Of a stretch of DNA of 64,000 bases, positions 51,942 to 62,872 are shown one piece after another (the first letter of the stretch is position 1; each line of letters opens with the position of its first letter). Source of the stretch: Leptidea sinapis (lineage: Eukaryota > Arthropoda > Insecta > Lepidoptera > Pieridae); contig NC_066265.1 in NCBI RefSeq assembly GCF_905404315.1, forward strand, positions 27,862,501 through 27,926,500, given 5' to 3'. Under the pieces are notes generated by a model that worked only from the letters and a program-made list of their open reading frames with translations, searched no databases and was not told the origin of the DNA. Made by a program: the position numbers and the translations under genes.

Positions 51942-52654
51942 GGTCGGAACGCATTAGAGCGGCGCTGCGCTGCGCGTCGCTTCACGTCGCTCGCATCATT
52001 TCTGTAGCACTGCGCGTGCGAGCAACATTACAAGATGGGCGATAGTGACGAGGATTAAGTCATTTTTCTATATTGTGTGCAGAAGAAGAAATTGTTAATG
52101 GAAGACAAAAAAAAAACAAAGTCAAACTTTATTCAATTAGGCTACAACTAAGCGCTTTTGAATCGTCACTATAAATTGTTCTTCTAAATTACTGAATATT
52201 CCATAATATTCGGAAAAAGTCGACCTCTTGTAAAGAACATACAAACAATACAACGGCCAAATTTTTTCAATCAATAGAGTATTTTACAATGGCTGTAATA
52301 TATACAAAATAAATAAGTAGGTATGCATCCAGTATATATTATATGAATAAATATGAATAATTAAATTAAACTAATAAAATTAATAATTAAATTATTTTTA
52401 TTTAGTTATTAAAATTAATTTAATTGTAAGACAAATTCTAACTAACTTAATAATTAACAGTATGCATACTGAAGCGACGCGCCGCCTGCTGTGTCGCACT
52501 GAGCATCGCTGCACTGCGGGTCGGGTCGCTACTCGCTGCGCGTCTAAATATTCTCTCGGTGATAACTCAGCCGCGACGCGCAGTGCAGCGACGCTCTGTT
52601 GCGACATGTTCCATACAAAATGGTTGAAATAAGATTATGTAATGCGTTCCGGCC
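51942..52654. mobile_element. ~715 bp element with inverted ends and GC-rich subterminal arrays
   Basis: GGTCGGAACGCATTA (51942-51956) and TAATGCGTTCCGGCC (52640-52654) match at 14 of 15 bases. Inside each end are arrays of CGC/GTCGC-type words (51957-52030, 52475-52605), while the centre (52080-52460) is AT-rich. Slightly outside are CACTA (51935-51939) and TAGTG (52663-52667), so CACTA-type ends are possible, but no clear target duplication supports either choice. The minus-strand frame 52398-52607 is a by-product of the array. Confidence 0.6.
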
Positions 52655-52667
52655 TTTATCTGTAGTG

Positions 52668-53274
52668 AATATGAGTGTCACTGTCAATTATTTGTAAGTG
52701 AGCCGTCTTTGATTGGGTTGACAGTCAAGGTCAAAGATAGAAGCTTAATATAATATTAACAGTATACTAACTAAATTGATTATTAATATTCAGAACATTA
52801 GTTTTGTATATTGTACTAAAATAAATACTTCATAATTAAACAAACATTACATTATTATAAAAACCATCTTACAAAACATGGCGCAGTCGTACTGAAATAA
52901 GGCTAAATCAACACGCATCAGATTGCGGGTCGACTACCAAAAACAGAGTTTCTACTACATTTTAATCCTTAAACCTCAACTGTCGTCTGTGGAATATTCG
53001 AAGTATGGAAGTTTTGAGCACTTGAGTCACGTTTGCTGAGTTCCGCGAATAATTATGATTGCAGTTGCAAACCCATGTCGTCAAACATTCAACGCAGACG
53101 TTGTAACAGCTGAGCACACCCGCATCATTCTCAATGTTTAAACATCCAACATTACGTACTAGTATTTACATCCTCTTTGCATTTTACAGTTTTCATATTC
53201 AGTAGGTATTCACGTTAAGACTTAAAACATTTTAGAGTTTACATAGAGTAAGAAGTGTTGGTGATACAGCAAGA
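52668..53274. other. No gene seen; small repeat M-like phrase
   Basis: AT-rich. TAGTATTTACATCCTCTTTG near 53160 is the reversed start of repeat M, alone. Confidence 0.4.
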
Positions 53275-53880
53275 TACAAAGGGTAAGCAAATGTGTTACA
53301 TGAAACAAATTGAGAATTCTGCTAGGAAAATTTTACCATCTTAGTTTAAGAATACCCGTTGGTACGCTAAAGTGCTTACACTTTGTTTTAGTGGAATCCA
53401 TAATTAATTATGCGCTTGCTAACTATGGGCTTACTTTTAAAACATAGACTAAATAAACATTAGACTGAAGACTGATTAGAATAAACAATAGTGATTCGAT
53501 CACTTCAAATGCGAATTTTAAAATTTCACGTCACCAAAAAAAGTTAAAAATAATTGTAAAAATCATTATAGAAAATTATTTAAAATATGTAAAGTATTGC
53601 CAGTAAGCTTCAAACATAAGTACTTATTAGTCATTAACAATCATGGCAATCAAGAACATAACCCATCTCCAATAATGCACAATCACGATACTCGGTTGAT
53701 GTCCGCTGGTAAGTTCAAGGTACCTAGAATCAATTACTCCTGCGGTGATAGAACTTTGAAAAAATGCCTATCGTATTTATTAAACACTTGCCTGAGGACA
53801 TCCGAGTAGAAACCAGTAAAAGAAGATTTAAAACTAAACTTGAGAAATATTTATTGTCAACACTGCTTTAAAATTAAAAT
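53275..53880 (+). pseudogene. LINE-D reverse transcriptase C-terminal remnant
   Basis: Read across three frames it gives VESIINYALANYGLTFKT (53388-53446), then YVKYC.V-like linker, VINNHGNQEHNPSPIMHNHD and TRLMSAGKFKVPRINYSCGD (53630-53750), then KHLPEDIRVETSKRRFKTKL and EKYLLSTLL with a stop near 53870. The pattern, an HNTR-like box followed 25-30 residues later by LPEDIR and a basic KF..KL end, is common at the C-terminus of LINE reverse transcriptases. It is distinct from LINE-A to -C and -E. At least three frameshifts are present. Confidence 0.65.
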
Positions 53881-55609
53881 TAGATTTCTTATTATATTTT
53901 TATCAATATTTGTTAATTACACTTGTATACAATCAATGCTCTTATAAGCATTAATGTATTACAAGAGACTTGATCCTGCAGACAATCTTTCCAAACAGTT
54001 TTGCGGGACGATTAATAGTATAAATAAATTAATAAGCAATTTTGATTGTCAAGTCGAAAACAGTCACCCACGCTTGGTATGACCTCCTAAGCATTTTTAA
54101 TATTTATATTAAATCTAACGCGCACATTGACCTAAAAAATTGTTCATGCATTATCGGGCCGTCAGATCGCCTATTAGCTAATAGATTGGTCTCCGCTCAC
54201 ACTAACTACAACCTAATAACAATAGCTTTTTTATTACGGCAACTAAGCTAGGCAATGCTTGTGTGCGTGGCATCTTGACACTCAATGACATCTTTCAAAT
54301 TTTGCAACATACGCTTCGTGTTATTCTACATTGAAATTAATAAAATACAAAATACTTACTGATGATATTATGTGATCTCGGTGTCTTTCTTATATCTAGT
54401 AGTATTATTTTTACAAAGTATTACTACGCAACCCGGTATTTAAGTTTCAATTTAACAGTTTAACTGAACATGTGGCACGTCAACGTCACACATTGTTCGA
54501 GACTGGCTCGAGCACGCCCACTTGGGCGTAGTATTAGTTGCCGCACTTTGAGACTACGCCTGCGGTAACTAGTTGGAGCGCAGCGGAGCTCAATCCTTAA
54601 TCTAAGGCTAATTAATATTCCAAGTCTTTGTCTGTACCTGCCTTAAAAACTTGCGTCTGGTGTTATAGTTTGTTGATTTTAATTTAAGTAAAATTTCGTG
54701 ATAACTATTTTAGGTAAGGTTACAGGGGAAGTGAGCCCTTAATGTAAGGGTGCCCTAGCTAAGAATACATATTATATCACAAGCCTTCGCATGTTTTTTC
54801 TACATATCCCAAAGTTAAGCTGTCATGACATTATCATGTTAGCTCAACTTGGACTAAGTAGTAACAAGTGATATTAACTCCATAAATCTTTATTTCTAAG
54901 ACAAACTTTTTTATCATTTAATGATATTTGTTTTGTGTTTCAACATAATATGTGTTATTTTAAGAAACAACTTAAGAGATATGCTCACTTTTATTATACA
55001 ATATTTAAGACTGTCTGTACTAATGTTGTAAACTTGAAAAGATATCTTCGAAACTTTTCTTTCGGTTATAAAATGTTTTTGCTAATATTTAGAATGGACT
55101 TTCAGGGAGTATTCACACAGCGCAAATATAGAAGATAAGAGAAAAACATAAAAAACAAGTTCTACAGTGTAGAGCTCATCCAATAAAAATGAAGTAGATT
55201 GGATGCTGTAAAACTTTGCTGTAATAATTGTGCCAGGCGTAAAATTTTAACTTAAATTTAACTGTCTAATTATAGCCGAGTGAAGGCTGTGTGGGATTAC
55301 CTTTAAGTTATATTTTAAAGGCCGCATTTCTGCAATTATATTTGCACCCACATAGTTTCCCTGTAATACCTTTGGCTATAAAAGCAATAGTTTTTTGTAA
55401 AAAAAAAATAGTTTGCATTTTTTGAAGAAAAAAAAGTCTGCGTGTAATCTTTACGCGCGATTGAAGTAAAACTTAAGTATAATTAAGTTTAGGAATAATT
55501 AACAGATACATATGCATACTTTTTTTGCTTATCTGAAAACTCATAGACAAAAAATGTTATTTTCGTTTGCCCTTGTTTGTCCCACCGATTCTAGGACATC
55601 CTATATATA
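53881..55609. other. No recognised gene
   Basis: Open frames at 54042-54251 and 54935-55138 show no domain. A GC-richer stretch at 54500-54600 has interlocked inverted words (GGCGTAGT with ACTACGCC, GTTGCCGC with GCGGTAAC), but I cannot assign it. Confidence 0.45.
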
Positions 55610-55641
55610 CACTGGCCTTCAAAAGTAAGTATCACACTTTT
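55610..55641. repeat. Left terminal inverted repeat of the Tc1 element
   Basis: CACTGGCCTTCAAAAGTAAG and TATCACACTTTT, preceded by TA (55608-55609). It is the presumed binding and cleavage end for the transposase. Confidence 0.9.
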
Positions 55642-55921
55642 AAAATTGGGATTACGTTTTAAGTTCACAAGATATACTTTCGAAATAAAAAGGACTTCAA
55701 AGAGAATTTAATTTTGTACATAAAAACTTTATAGTCGGTAACCTTCTTTTAATAATTGGCTGAAAAAAAACTTCAAAAACAGAACCATTCCTTTTTCAAA
55801 GTGGACGTTTCCGAATTGCAATTTTACCATTCACATTTTTCTTTCTGTTTTAAATTTTTTTCAAGATCGATGGGTCTTGTTTTAAAAATTTTTGCTAAAA
55901 AGCACATAACATTTATTTATC

Positions 55922-56953
55922 ATGCCTCATTCAGTTGAAGAATGTGCTAGGATCATGACTTTTCTGGAACTAGGCATCAGTATGCGTCGCACTGCAAGAA
56001 TGGTGGGTGTGACGGTACGAACGGTCCAGAAGGTAAAGCGAAGGTACGAAGAGACTGGACACCATCTGAGGAAACCTTGTAATGGCAGACCCAGGTGTAC
56101 CAGTGCCCGAGAAGGTCGTTATATTATTTCCAGTGTGTTAAGAAATCGCCACCAAAATGCAGTTGAAGTCCAGCAACAGCTACTTCAGACCCGGAGGGAC
56201 TACATTAGTGACAATACAGTGAGAAGAAGACTTGCTGAAGTAAATTTGAAACCCCGAGGACCAGCGAGTGGCCCAAAACTCGAGAGACAGCATCGAGTAG
56301 CGAGACTGTGATACGCCCGTGAACACATGCAGTGGGATGAAGAAGAATGGTCAAGAATTTTGTTTGCAGATGAGTCGAGACTCTACCTCTACCTCTCTCT
56401 CTACACTTCGGATGGAAGGCGAAGTGTTTACAGGCGACCTGGTGAGCGATACCTTCAAGCCTGCATCTCAGGAAGAGTCCAATACGGTGGAGGCAGTGTA
56501 CATGTATGGGCTGGCATATCTTCAGAAGGTCGCACAGAGCTAGGAGCCATAGAAAATGGCACCCTCACTGGGCAAAGATATGCTCAAGAGATTCTCAATG
56601 AGTATGCAGGGCCGTATTTAGCAAATATGGGTGATGGATCGATGCTGATGCATGATAATGCCCGGCCACACACGTCTCATATCGTACATGAGTATATTCA
56701 GGAGGTCGGTATCAGCGTGATGGCTTGGCCATCAAGAAGTCCTGATCTCAACCCGATTGAACACGCCTGGGATGAGCTTGGGAGGCTAGTCAGAAATCGC
56801 AGACCACCACCTACTACCCTCCGGGCACTAAAGCAGGCCCTGGTAGAAGAATGGGAGAATATTCCCCAACATCAGCTCCGAAACCTAGTGTTCAGTATGC
56901 CAAACCGGCTCGAAGCTGTAATCAGAGCTCGAGGAGGCAATACCAGTTATTAA
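55922..56953 (+). pseudogene. Tc1-type DD34E transposase with one premature stop
   Basis: The transposase binds the inverted ends and moves the element to TA sites. The frame from ATG 55922 to TAA 56951-56953 covers 343 codons, a normal size for Tc1 proteins, with no frameshift. The only lesion is TGA at codon 130 (56309-56311), where CGA or AGA is expected (VARL-stop-YAREHMQW). Paired helix-turn-helix region at residues 1-110 with the linker GRPR near residue 58. Catalytic residues all present: D150 (FADES), D245 (MHDNARPH) and E280 (SPDLNPIEH), with 34 residues between the last two. A CTCTAC-rich stretch (LYLYLSLY, residues 154-161) looks locally expanded compared with usual LYxSDGR contexts. 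Without the stop it might be active; as it stands it is not. Confidence 0.92.
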
Positions 56954-57157
56954 AAATTAAATAACATGTAACACATTTTAGTTGAATTTTTTACACTAAA
57001 CTAAAAATGTCTATTTTCATTGTTTTATCTTTTTTAAGTTAAAAATGTTACTAATGTATAATTTTAGTTTCTAAGAATTAAAGCCTATAAAATTTGCAAC
57101 AAAACGTTTCTAATCTTAAATCTCTACCTTCTATAGTTAAGAAAAAAATTTAATTAG

Positions 57158-57189
57158 AAAAGTGTGATACTTACTTTTGCAGGCCAGTG
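57158..57189. repeat. Right terminal inverted repeat of the Tc1 element
   Basis: Reverse complement of the left end apart from one base. It is followed by TA (57190-57191). Confidence 0.9.
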
Positions 57190-57469
57190 TATGTATATAA
57201 CAAATATTCTTAAAAAGTTGAAAGACAAGAAGATTTAATTTATACCATTAATTAAATACTTACTTTAATTTAAGCCGTAATATTAATAAATAATTGAATA
57301 AAATTATAAGAAATTGAAGATTAAATTATTATTACAACACATATTAATATAACGTTGTTATTGAATATTAACCAATATGGCTGTATGGGCTCGAAACTTT
57401 TGCTTCTCCAATGGACGAAGAAAAATTAACGAATGTCGCAAACGTCAGACTGAGACCTTTTATTCGTTA

Positions 57470-57786
57470 CTAGCTGACCCAGCAAACATTGTATTGCCGA
57501 TATTAAAATCGCGATACAAAAGTAACTGTTGATCGTAGATGGGTGAAAATTTGAAGTTCTGTGTATTTTTAATGCTGACTCATAATCAAACAAATTTAAA
57601 AAATATTACAAAAATATTAAAAAAGAAATCGTGTGGACCACCCTTAACATTTAGGGGGATGAAAAATAGATGTTGTCCGATTCTCAGACCTACCCAATAT
57701 GCACTCAAAATTTCATGAGGACCGGTCAAGCCGTTTCGGAGGAGTTCAAAGTTTAACGCCATGACACGAGAATTTTATATATTAGA
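57470..57786 (-). mobile_element. 317 bp Helitron-like element
   Basis: The minus strand starts TCTAATATATAAAATTCTCG at 57786 after A and ends GGGTCAG then CTAG (57473-57470) before T. The pre-terminal GCAA..TTTGC stretch can pair weakly. It is the ordinary-ended relative of the inner element at 14.09-14.43 kb. Confidence 0.75.
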
Positions 57787-59260
57787 TTTATACAAAAGTA
57801 GCCTTAAATAAACAAATACATGTTACAAATATTAAAACCATAAGTCGGCTCTAATTTCATAGACAGTGTTGGTTCTCTCTAATCTGCCAACCTCCTCTTT
57901 GTTCAGTAAGCTGTCAATCAGTTACTAACGTTTTTAACACAAACGATCAGCAAGCCAGTCGAGCTTCAACAGTCGCCTGGCATGGTTGCCTTCTAATAGC
58001 AAGTTCGTACATTGTTCGTACAGTGAAGTAATATAAGAAGTTAATATAAATTCTAATAAACCGCTTATTGTAAAGACGACGTTTTACTGGATCGACCTAA
58101 AATACACGTGGGTATTTGCAGAAAATAATACTGGGCATTTGAACAATTTTTAAAAATTGTTTCAATTGACTTTTTTCTGCCGAAAGTACTAACGTTACTT
58201 CCATCAGAAAAATATTTTGAGATACCCCCAAGTCACGCCTAAAGAAGTTATAGGTACTTCAAAAATCAGTTGTTATCTCTATATTATATTGTAATTAAAA
58301 TATCTACTTTATGAGACGTTTCTACATATTTAAGCCAAAGATTAACTTTGATTTATGTACAATGACAGCAAATTCGATTATCGAAATAGTTTCAGTTATT
58401 AAGTTTGCCTCGAGAACTCCCAAGTGGTAAGTTGGGGATGATTAATGAACGGTCAGATAACTGCTCGCATACTTACCGTATAATATATACATACACTGAA
58501 AGCTTATTGCTTTGTTACAAAGGAATTTGACCAAATAGCTGGTTTAATGAGTGTTTGGGTTTGTTACATAATGACATAGCAGATAAATTTATAATAACAC
58601 AAGGTGTTATACATAGATAAGTACATAATATTTTTCGTAAAACTATCTAAATGAAGATTGTTCACTCATTTTGATATATCTATAGAAAATAAAAATTGTG
58701 TAAAACGTTCAAAAACGTTCCAAACCACAATCATGTCGAATTTGAGATAAGAACACAAAATTGGTCACGTGATTCATATTAGCGGACTGACCAAAAGTGG
58801 CAGCCCTGTCACTCTTTAAATGGCATCATTTCGACGTGTACGTGACAGCAGTATCAGTGTGTGTAAAGTGTTATTAAAATTATTTAGGAAATACCAAGCG
58901 GATTTCAACAAAAAGTGCATCCAACCATTTATAGAGGTACTGTGAACCACATACTTCGGAGGTTTCTCTAAGTCATCGCGTTTTATTTAAATAATAAGCA
59001 CAATATACGAAGCATTCTATGAACCATTTGTATAAATACCCTCACAATAATTGATAAATTATTGTCGCCACAATAATATAAATATCCAAACACGTCAGTC
59101 AACGTCACTGTTAAATTGGATATTTGGCATTTGACAACTGACAGCAGCAGTATTGCCACACCTAGCAGACCAACCGGTCGGATACAAGGATTTTGGCCTA
59201 ATCTACAATATACTCTTTGGAGTGTTCTTATATTAAACTCTGATTGGGATAATTATAATA
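57787..59260. other. No gene seen; may include the 5' UTR of LINE-F
   Basis: Mostly AT-rich. The LINE-F 5' boundary is not defined. GCAGTATCAGTGTGTGTAAA near 58848-58867 contains a TCAGT initiator-like word, as often found at the start of insect LINE transcripts, so the 5' UTR might begin there (about 400 bp before ORF1). This is a guess. Confidence 0.3.
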
Positions 59261-60259
59261 ATGGATTGCCGTAAATGTTTAAAAAGTATATCTGATGTAG
59301 AGGGCATTAAATGTACCTCTTGCTTAGCATGGTTGCATTTTTATTGTGCTGATTTGACGGAAACAGACTTTAAAAAAATTTTACCTATGAACAGAATAAA
59401 GTGGAGGTGTTCTGCATGTAAGGCAAAAAAGAAAGCTATAAATTCAACGACCACCTTGCCCACACCTAACTTAGCCGCATCCTTTAACGTAGACATTGAG
59501 GCCTTAACTAGATATATGGATACAAAACTTGCAGACTTGAGGCAGCAGTGGCGTGATGATCTCAATTTTGTTATCTTGGAGGTCTCACGAACACTTAGGA
59601 ACGATATATGTGCCCTAGAAAATTGCATGAGCACGTGGGAAGAAAGGTTAGCTCAAGTGAAATCGGCGAATGTCACAAACCCCCCTTCCCTGCCGTCCAA
59701 CATTCTCGAGGAAAATGCGGCACTGCGTAAGGAGCTGGAAACCCTACGCAACAAATTCGACGACGTCGATTAAGCCTCCAAAACCTGCAACATTGAGATC
59801 CAAAATGTGCCCGAAAGAAAAGGTGAAAATCTAATACAGCTTTCTTATACACTTAGCAGGATCTTAAACGTTGAACTAAAGGACTCTGACATAAAAACTG
59901 TTCATCTCGTTGCGCCAGGTGTACCTACAAATCGCCCGAAAAATATTATATTGCAGTTAACAACTCGCAGAAAACGTGATGATTTTATTGCTGCCGCAAG
60001 TGTGCGGGGCTCTCTGAAAATTGATCAATTGCTCAGCGGGTCTGCAGTTGCTCCTGGTGTTAATGACAATAATCGATTCTACGTCAATGAGCACCTAACT
60101 CTGAAAAATAAAATACTCTTCAGTAAAGTCAGGCTTCTTGCAAAGGAAATAGGATATAAGTATGTATGGATAAAAAACTGTAGTATTTTTGTTAGAAAAA
60201 CTGATGAAGCTAAAGTCATTCAAGTGAGATCCAATGATGATATAGCTAAACTAGTATGA
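59261..60259 (+). pseudogene. LINE-F ORF1 protein: PHD finger plus FP-like domain, one stop
   Basis: ORF1 proteins bind element RNA and assist target-primed reverse transcription. The N-terminus is a PHD-type zinc finger with the full C4HC3 set (C3, C6, C18, C21, H26, C29, C50, C53). A mostly charged linker with a short coiled-coil stretch follows (EENAALRKELETLRNKF, residues ~148-166). Residues ~175-332 (IEIQNVPERKGENLIQL to FVRKTDEAKVIQVRSNDDIA) resemble the baculovirus FP25K-like domain, a pairing known from ORF1 of lepidopteran LINEs. A single in-frame TAA at codon 171 (59771-59773), where Gln is likely, splits it. The frame is otherwise intact to TGA at 60257-60259. Confidence 0.85.
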
Positions 60260-60498
60260 CTATATTGCCATTTGTTTGTATATTATATTATAGTCAAATT
60301 ACCTATATTTATTATTGTTATCTTGTTCGACCTTAACAGGCATTTAACTGTTTTTGCTATATCTAATACTCGTCTTTTTTACTTATGTCATATTATTATA
60401 ATTTTGTATTTATACTCTATTATTGCAGTACGGAGCGCGAAACTGGTTTTATCTATAATTTTTATATTTTTCTTATTCATCTTTTTTGACTTCGGATA

Positions 60499-62671
60499 AT
60501 GGTTCAACATGCCTTATCTATTTACTATCAAAACTGTGGAGGCATGAAGAGTAAGCTTGACAAATTCAGACAAAGTGTTCTTTCTAGCAACTACGATATT
60601 ATTGTGCTGGTTAGTTGATTCTATTTTTGATGGAGAGCTGCATTCGGGGGATTATGACATATTTCGACGAGACAGAAACCTTGAACTCTCTCGTAAAAAA
60701 GGTGGCGGTGGGGTCATGATCATGGCGAGGAGAGAAATTAAAGCTATACGGTTGACTGAGTTTGAAGCCCCGGATTTGGAGGAAATATACATAAATTTGC
60801 CATCTCACTCTGGTCTGCTTCTCAATGCTTGTTACTTTACACCTGCCTCTCACTACTCTGCATACATAAAATTCTTTGATAAATTGCATGACATATATGC
60901 TAGCTCACGTTTTTCTAATTACATAATTATGGGCGATTTTAATTTACCCAATCTCATATGGTCCTCCACTCCAGAAATTTTATTACAGTCTGCAAATACT
61001 GAGTCATCTAAATTATTGCTGCATACCATGTCCTTTATGAATTTAAAACAGATAATGCTGTTTACAATAACAATGCGAGGCTTTTAGACTTAGTACTGTC
61101 AACACTTCCCGGAAAAGTTGATTTCTCCATTGATCCGTTACTTAATCCGGTTCCTCATCACCCGCCTTTAGATTTTCTATGTTCTTTTGATAAGACAACT
61201 ACCATGTCATCAGCTACTGTCAATCGAAGAAATTTCTTTACTGCAGATTACGAGTTAATAAATAATGCTATCGACAAGGTTGATTGGGTGACACTACTGG
61301 CCTCGTCTTCTACAGAAGATGCTGTTGCCATGTTTTACTTAAAAATAAATGAGATTATTGCTGCTTATGTACCATTCTGTTTACAGTTTAGGTTTACCTA
61401 AATCCCGAAAGTATCCACTTTGGTTCAGCAATGGCTTGATAAGAACTCTAAATCGTAAGCAAAAACTCTGGTATCGTTGGAAGACCTACAAAAACTTGTG
61501 CGACTACCAGGAGTTCTCTTTACTAAGAGCGCGTGTGAAGGGTCTTATGAAACATTGCTTTAATCGATACATAGAAGGGATTGAATTTTCACTAAAAACA
61601 AATACCAAAAAAAAATTTTGGAAATACACATCGACAAATAAACATACTAACTCAGGATACCCTAAGCTTATGAAATATGGAACTATTACATCAGACGACC
61701 CTAAACAAATAGCAGACATGTTTTCAAAATATTTTCAGTCAGTTTTTTAATCTCAAACTGGTTCAAGTCGAGACACTGGTTACACGGTTGACGAGAGCCA
61801 TTCCAGTGACTCGCATATCCTTATAAATAATTTATGTTTTTGTAAAGAGGAAATTAGTAAAGAATTGTATATGCTTGACTCTAATAAAGGCCCTGGCCCA
61901 GATCAAATTGGGCCAGTTTTTCTCAAGCGTACATATCGGTCAATATGTACAATAACTCTACAGATTTTATTCAATAAGTGTCTCTCCGGTGGTGATTTTC
62001 CTTATTGCTGGAAATTATCTTATATAACGCCTATTTTTAAGTCAGGTTCTAAGAGTGATGTTGAAAATTACCGCCCAATCTCAATCTTTTCCGCAATCCC
62101 TAAGGCCCTCGAAAGATTAGTGCACCGAAGCATTTATTCCTGCCTAAAGCATGTTGTTATAGAGCAACAGCATGGCTTTGCAACGGGCAAATCTACTCTA
62201 ACTAATCTCCTTGTTTTTACTAATTATGTTTTTAGCGGTTTGGATAGTAAACATCAGATAGACACAATCTATACAGATTTTCAGAAGGCATTTGCCAAAG
62301 TTGACCATATAATGCTTTTACAAAAGTTGTCTTTTAATGGTATTAAAGGAAATCTTTTGCGATGGTTTACAGCTTACCTACATAATCGTGTTCAATCGGT
62401 GATTATAAATCGGTATACTTCATCTCAAGTATTAGTGACATCCGGCGTACCCCAGGGCTCAATCCTTGGGCCGTTGCTTTTATCCTTATTTATCAACGAC
62501 ATATCGACGTGCTTCCTACATTGCAATTATTTACTCTATGCAGATGATCTAAAGTTATATAAAAAGATACTTACACCTTCTGATGTGTCACTGATACAGG
62601 AAGATCTTGATAGGCTCGACGACTATAGCAAAAGAAACAAATTATTTCAACTGATGGAAATGAAAATATAA
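60499..62671 (+). pseudogene. LINE-F ORF2: APE endonuclease and reverse transcriptase, broken
   Basis: ORF2 begins MVQHALSIYYQNCGGMKSKL at 60499. At 60609 about 11 bp are missing, deleting the catalytic-Glu motif expected after DIIVL (TETW-type) and shifting frame. The endonuclease continues as DSIFDGELHS, KKGGGGVMIMA, ACYFTPASHYS and IIMGDFNLPN (to ~61000). Frame changes follow near 61050 and 61385, and a TAA stop lies at 61748. The reverse transcriptase frame (61751-62671) is then open: YITPIFKSGSKSDVENYRPI, YTDFQKAFAKVDH (motif A), SGVPQGSILGPL, LLYADDLKLY (motif C). It ends at KRNKLFQL, where a deletion removes the thumb and C-terminal region (~250-300 residues by comparison with LINE-A). 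The copy is inactive. Confidence 0.88.
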
Positions 62672-62872
62672 TACTGTGTATTCGCCTAAATATTCTATTG
62701 TTTACTTATCCTATCGTTCTGTTGTCATGTATGTATGTAAAATTGCATTCTTTTGTGTTCTCGGTAAAACTGTTCTAGGATATATCCAATATTGTAATTT
62801 GTATATTTATTTAACTTTATTTGTACTATAGTGATGTATCTGTTTGTTTCCTTAATAAATAAATAAATAAAT

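Larger units (their letters stand above)
55610..57189 (+). mobile_element. Tc1-like DNA transposon, structurally complete
   Basis: 1580 bp with 32 bp terminal inverted repeats (55610-55641 and 57158-57189; one mismatch at position 10) starting CACTGGCC. A TA dinucleotide on each side is the target duplication. One transposase frame lies inside, broken by one stop. This is the best-preserved DNA transposon in the window. Confidence 0.92.
59261..62872 (+). mobile_element. LINE-F, near-complete CR1/Jockey-group retrotransposon
   Basis: It contains ORF1, a 239 bp spacer, ORF2 with endonuclease and reverse transcriptase, a 3' UTR and a tail of AAAT repeats at about 62854-62872. A large internal deletion joins the reverse transcriptase just after the palm (62650-62671) to the 3' UTR. 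The start is set at the ORF1 ATG because the 5' UTR boundary is unclear, and no target duplication was found. Confidence 0.85.

Noticed and set aside
52398..52607. 69-codon Arg/Ala/Ser-rich open frame on the minus strand
   Set aside because: It arises from the GC-rich word array inside the element at 51.94-52.65 kb; no domain.
60272..60499. 75-codon strongly hydrophobic open frame between LINE-F ORF1 and ORF2
   Set aside because: It lies in the T-rich inter-ORF spacer. Phe/Ile/Leu richness follows from base composition, and it has no counterpart known in CR1-type elements.
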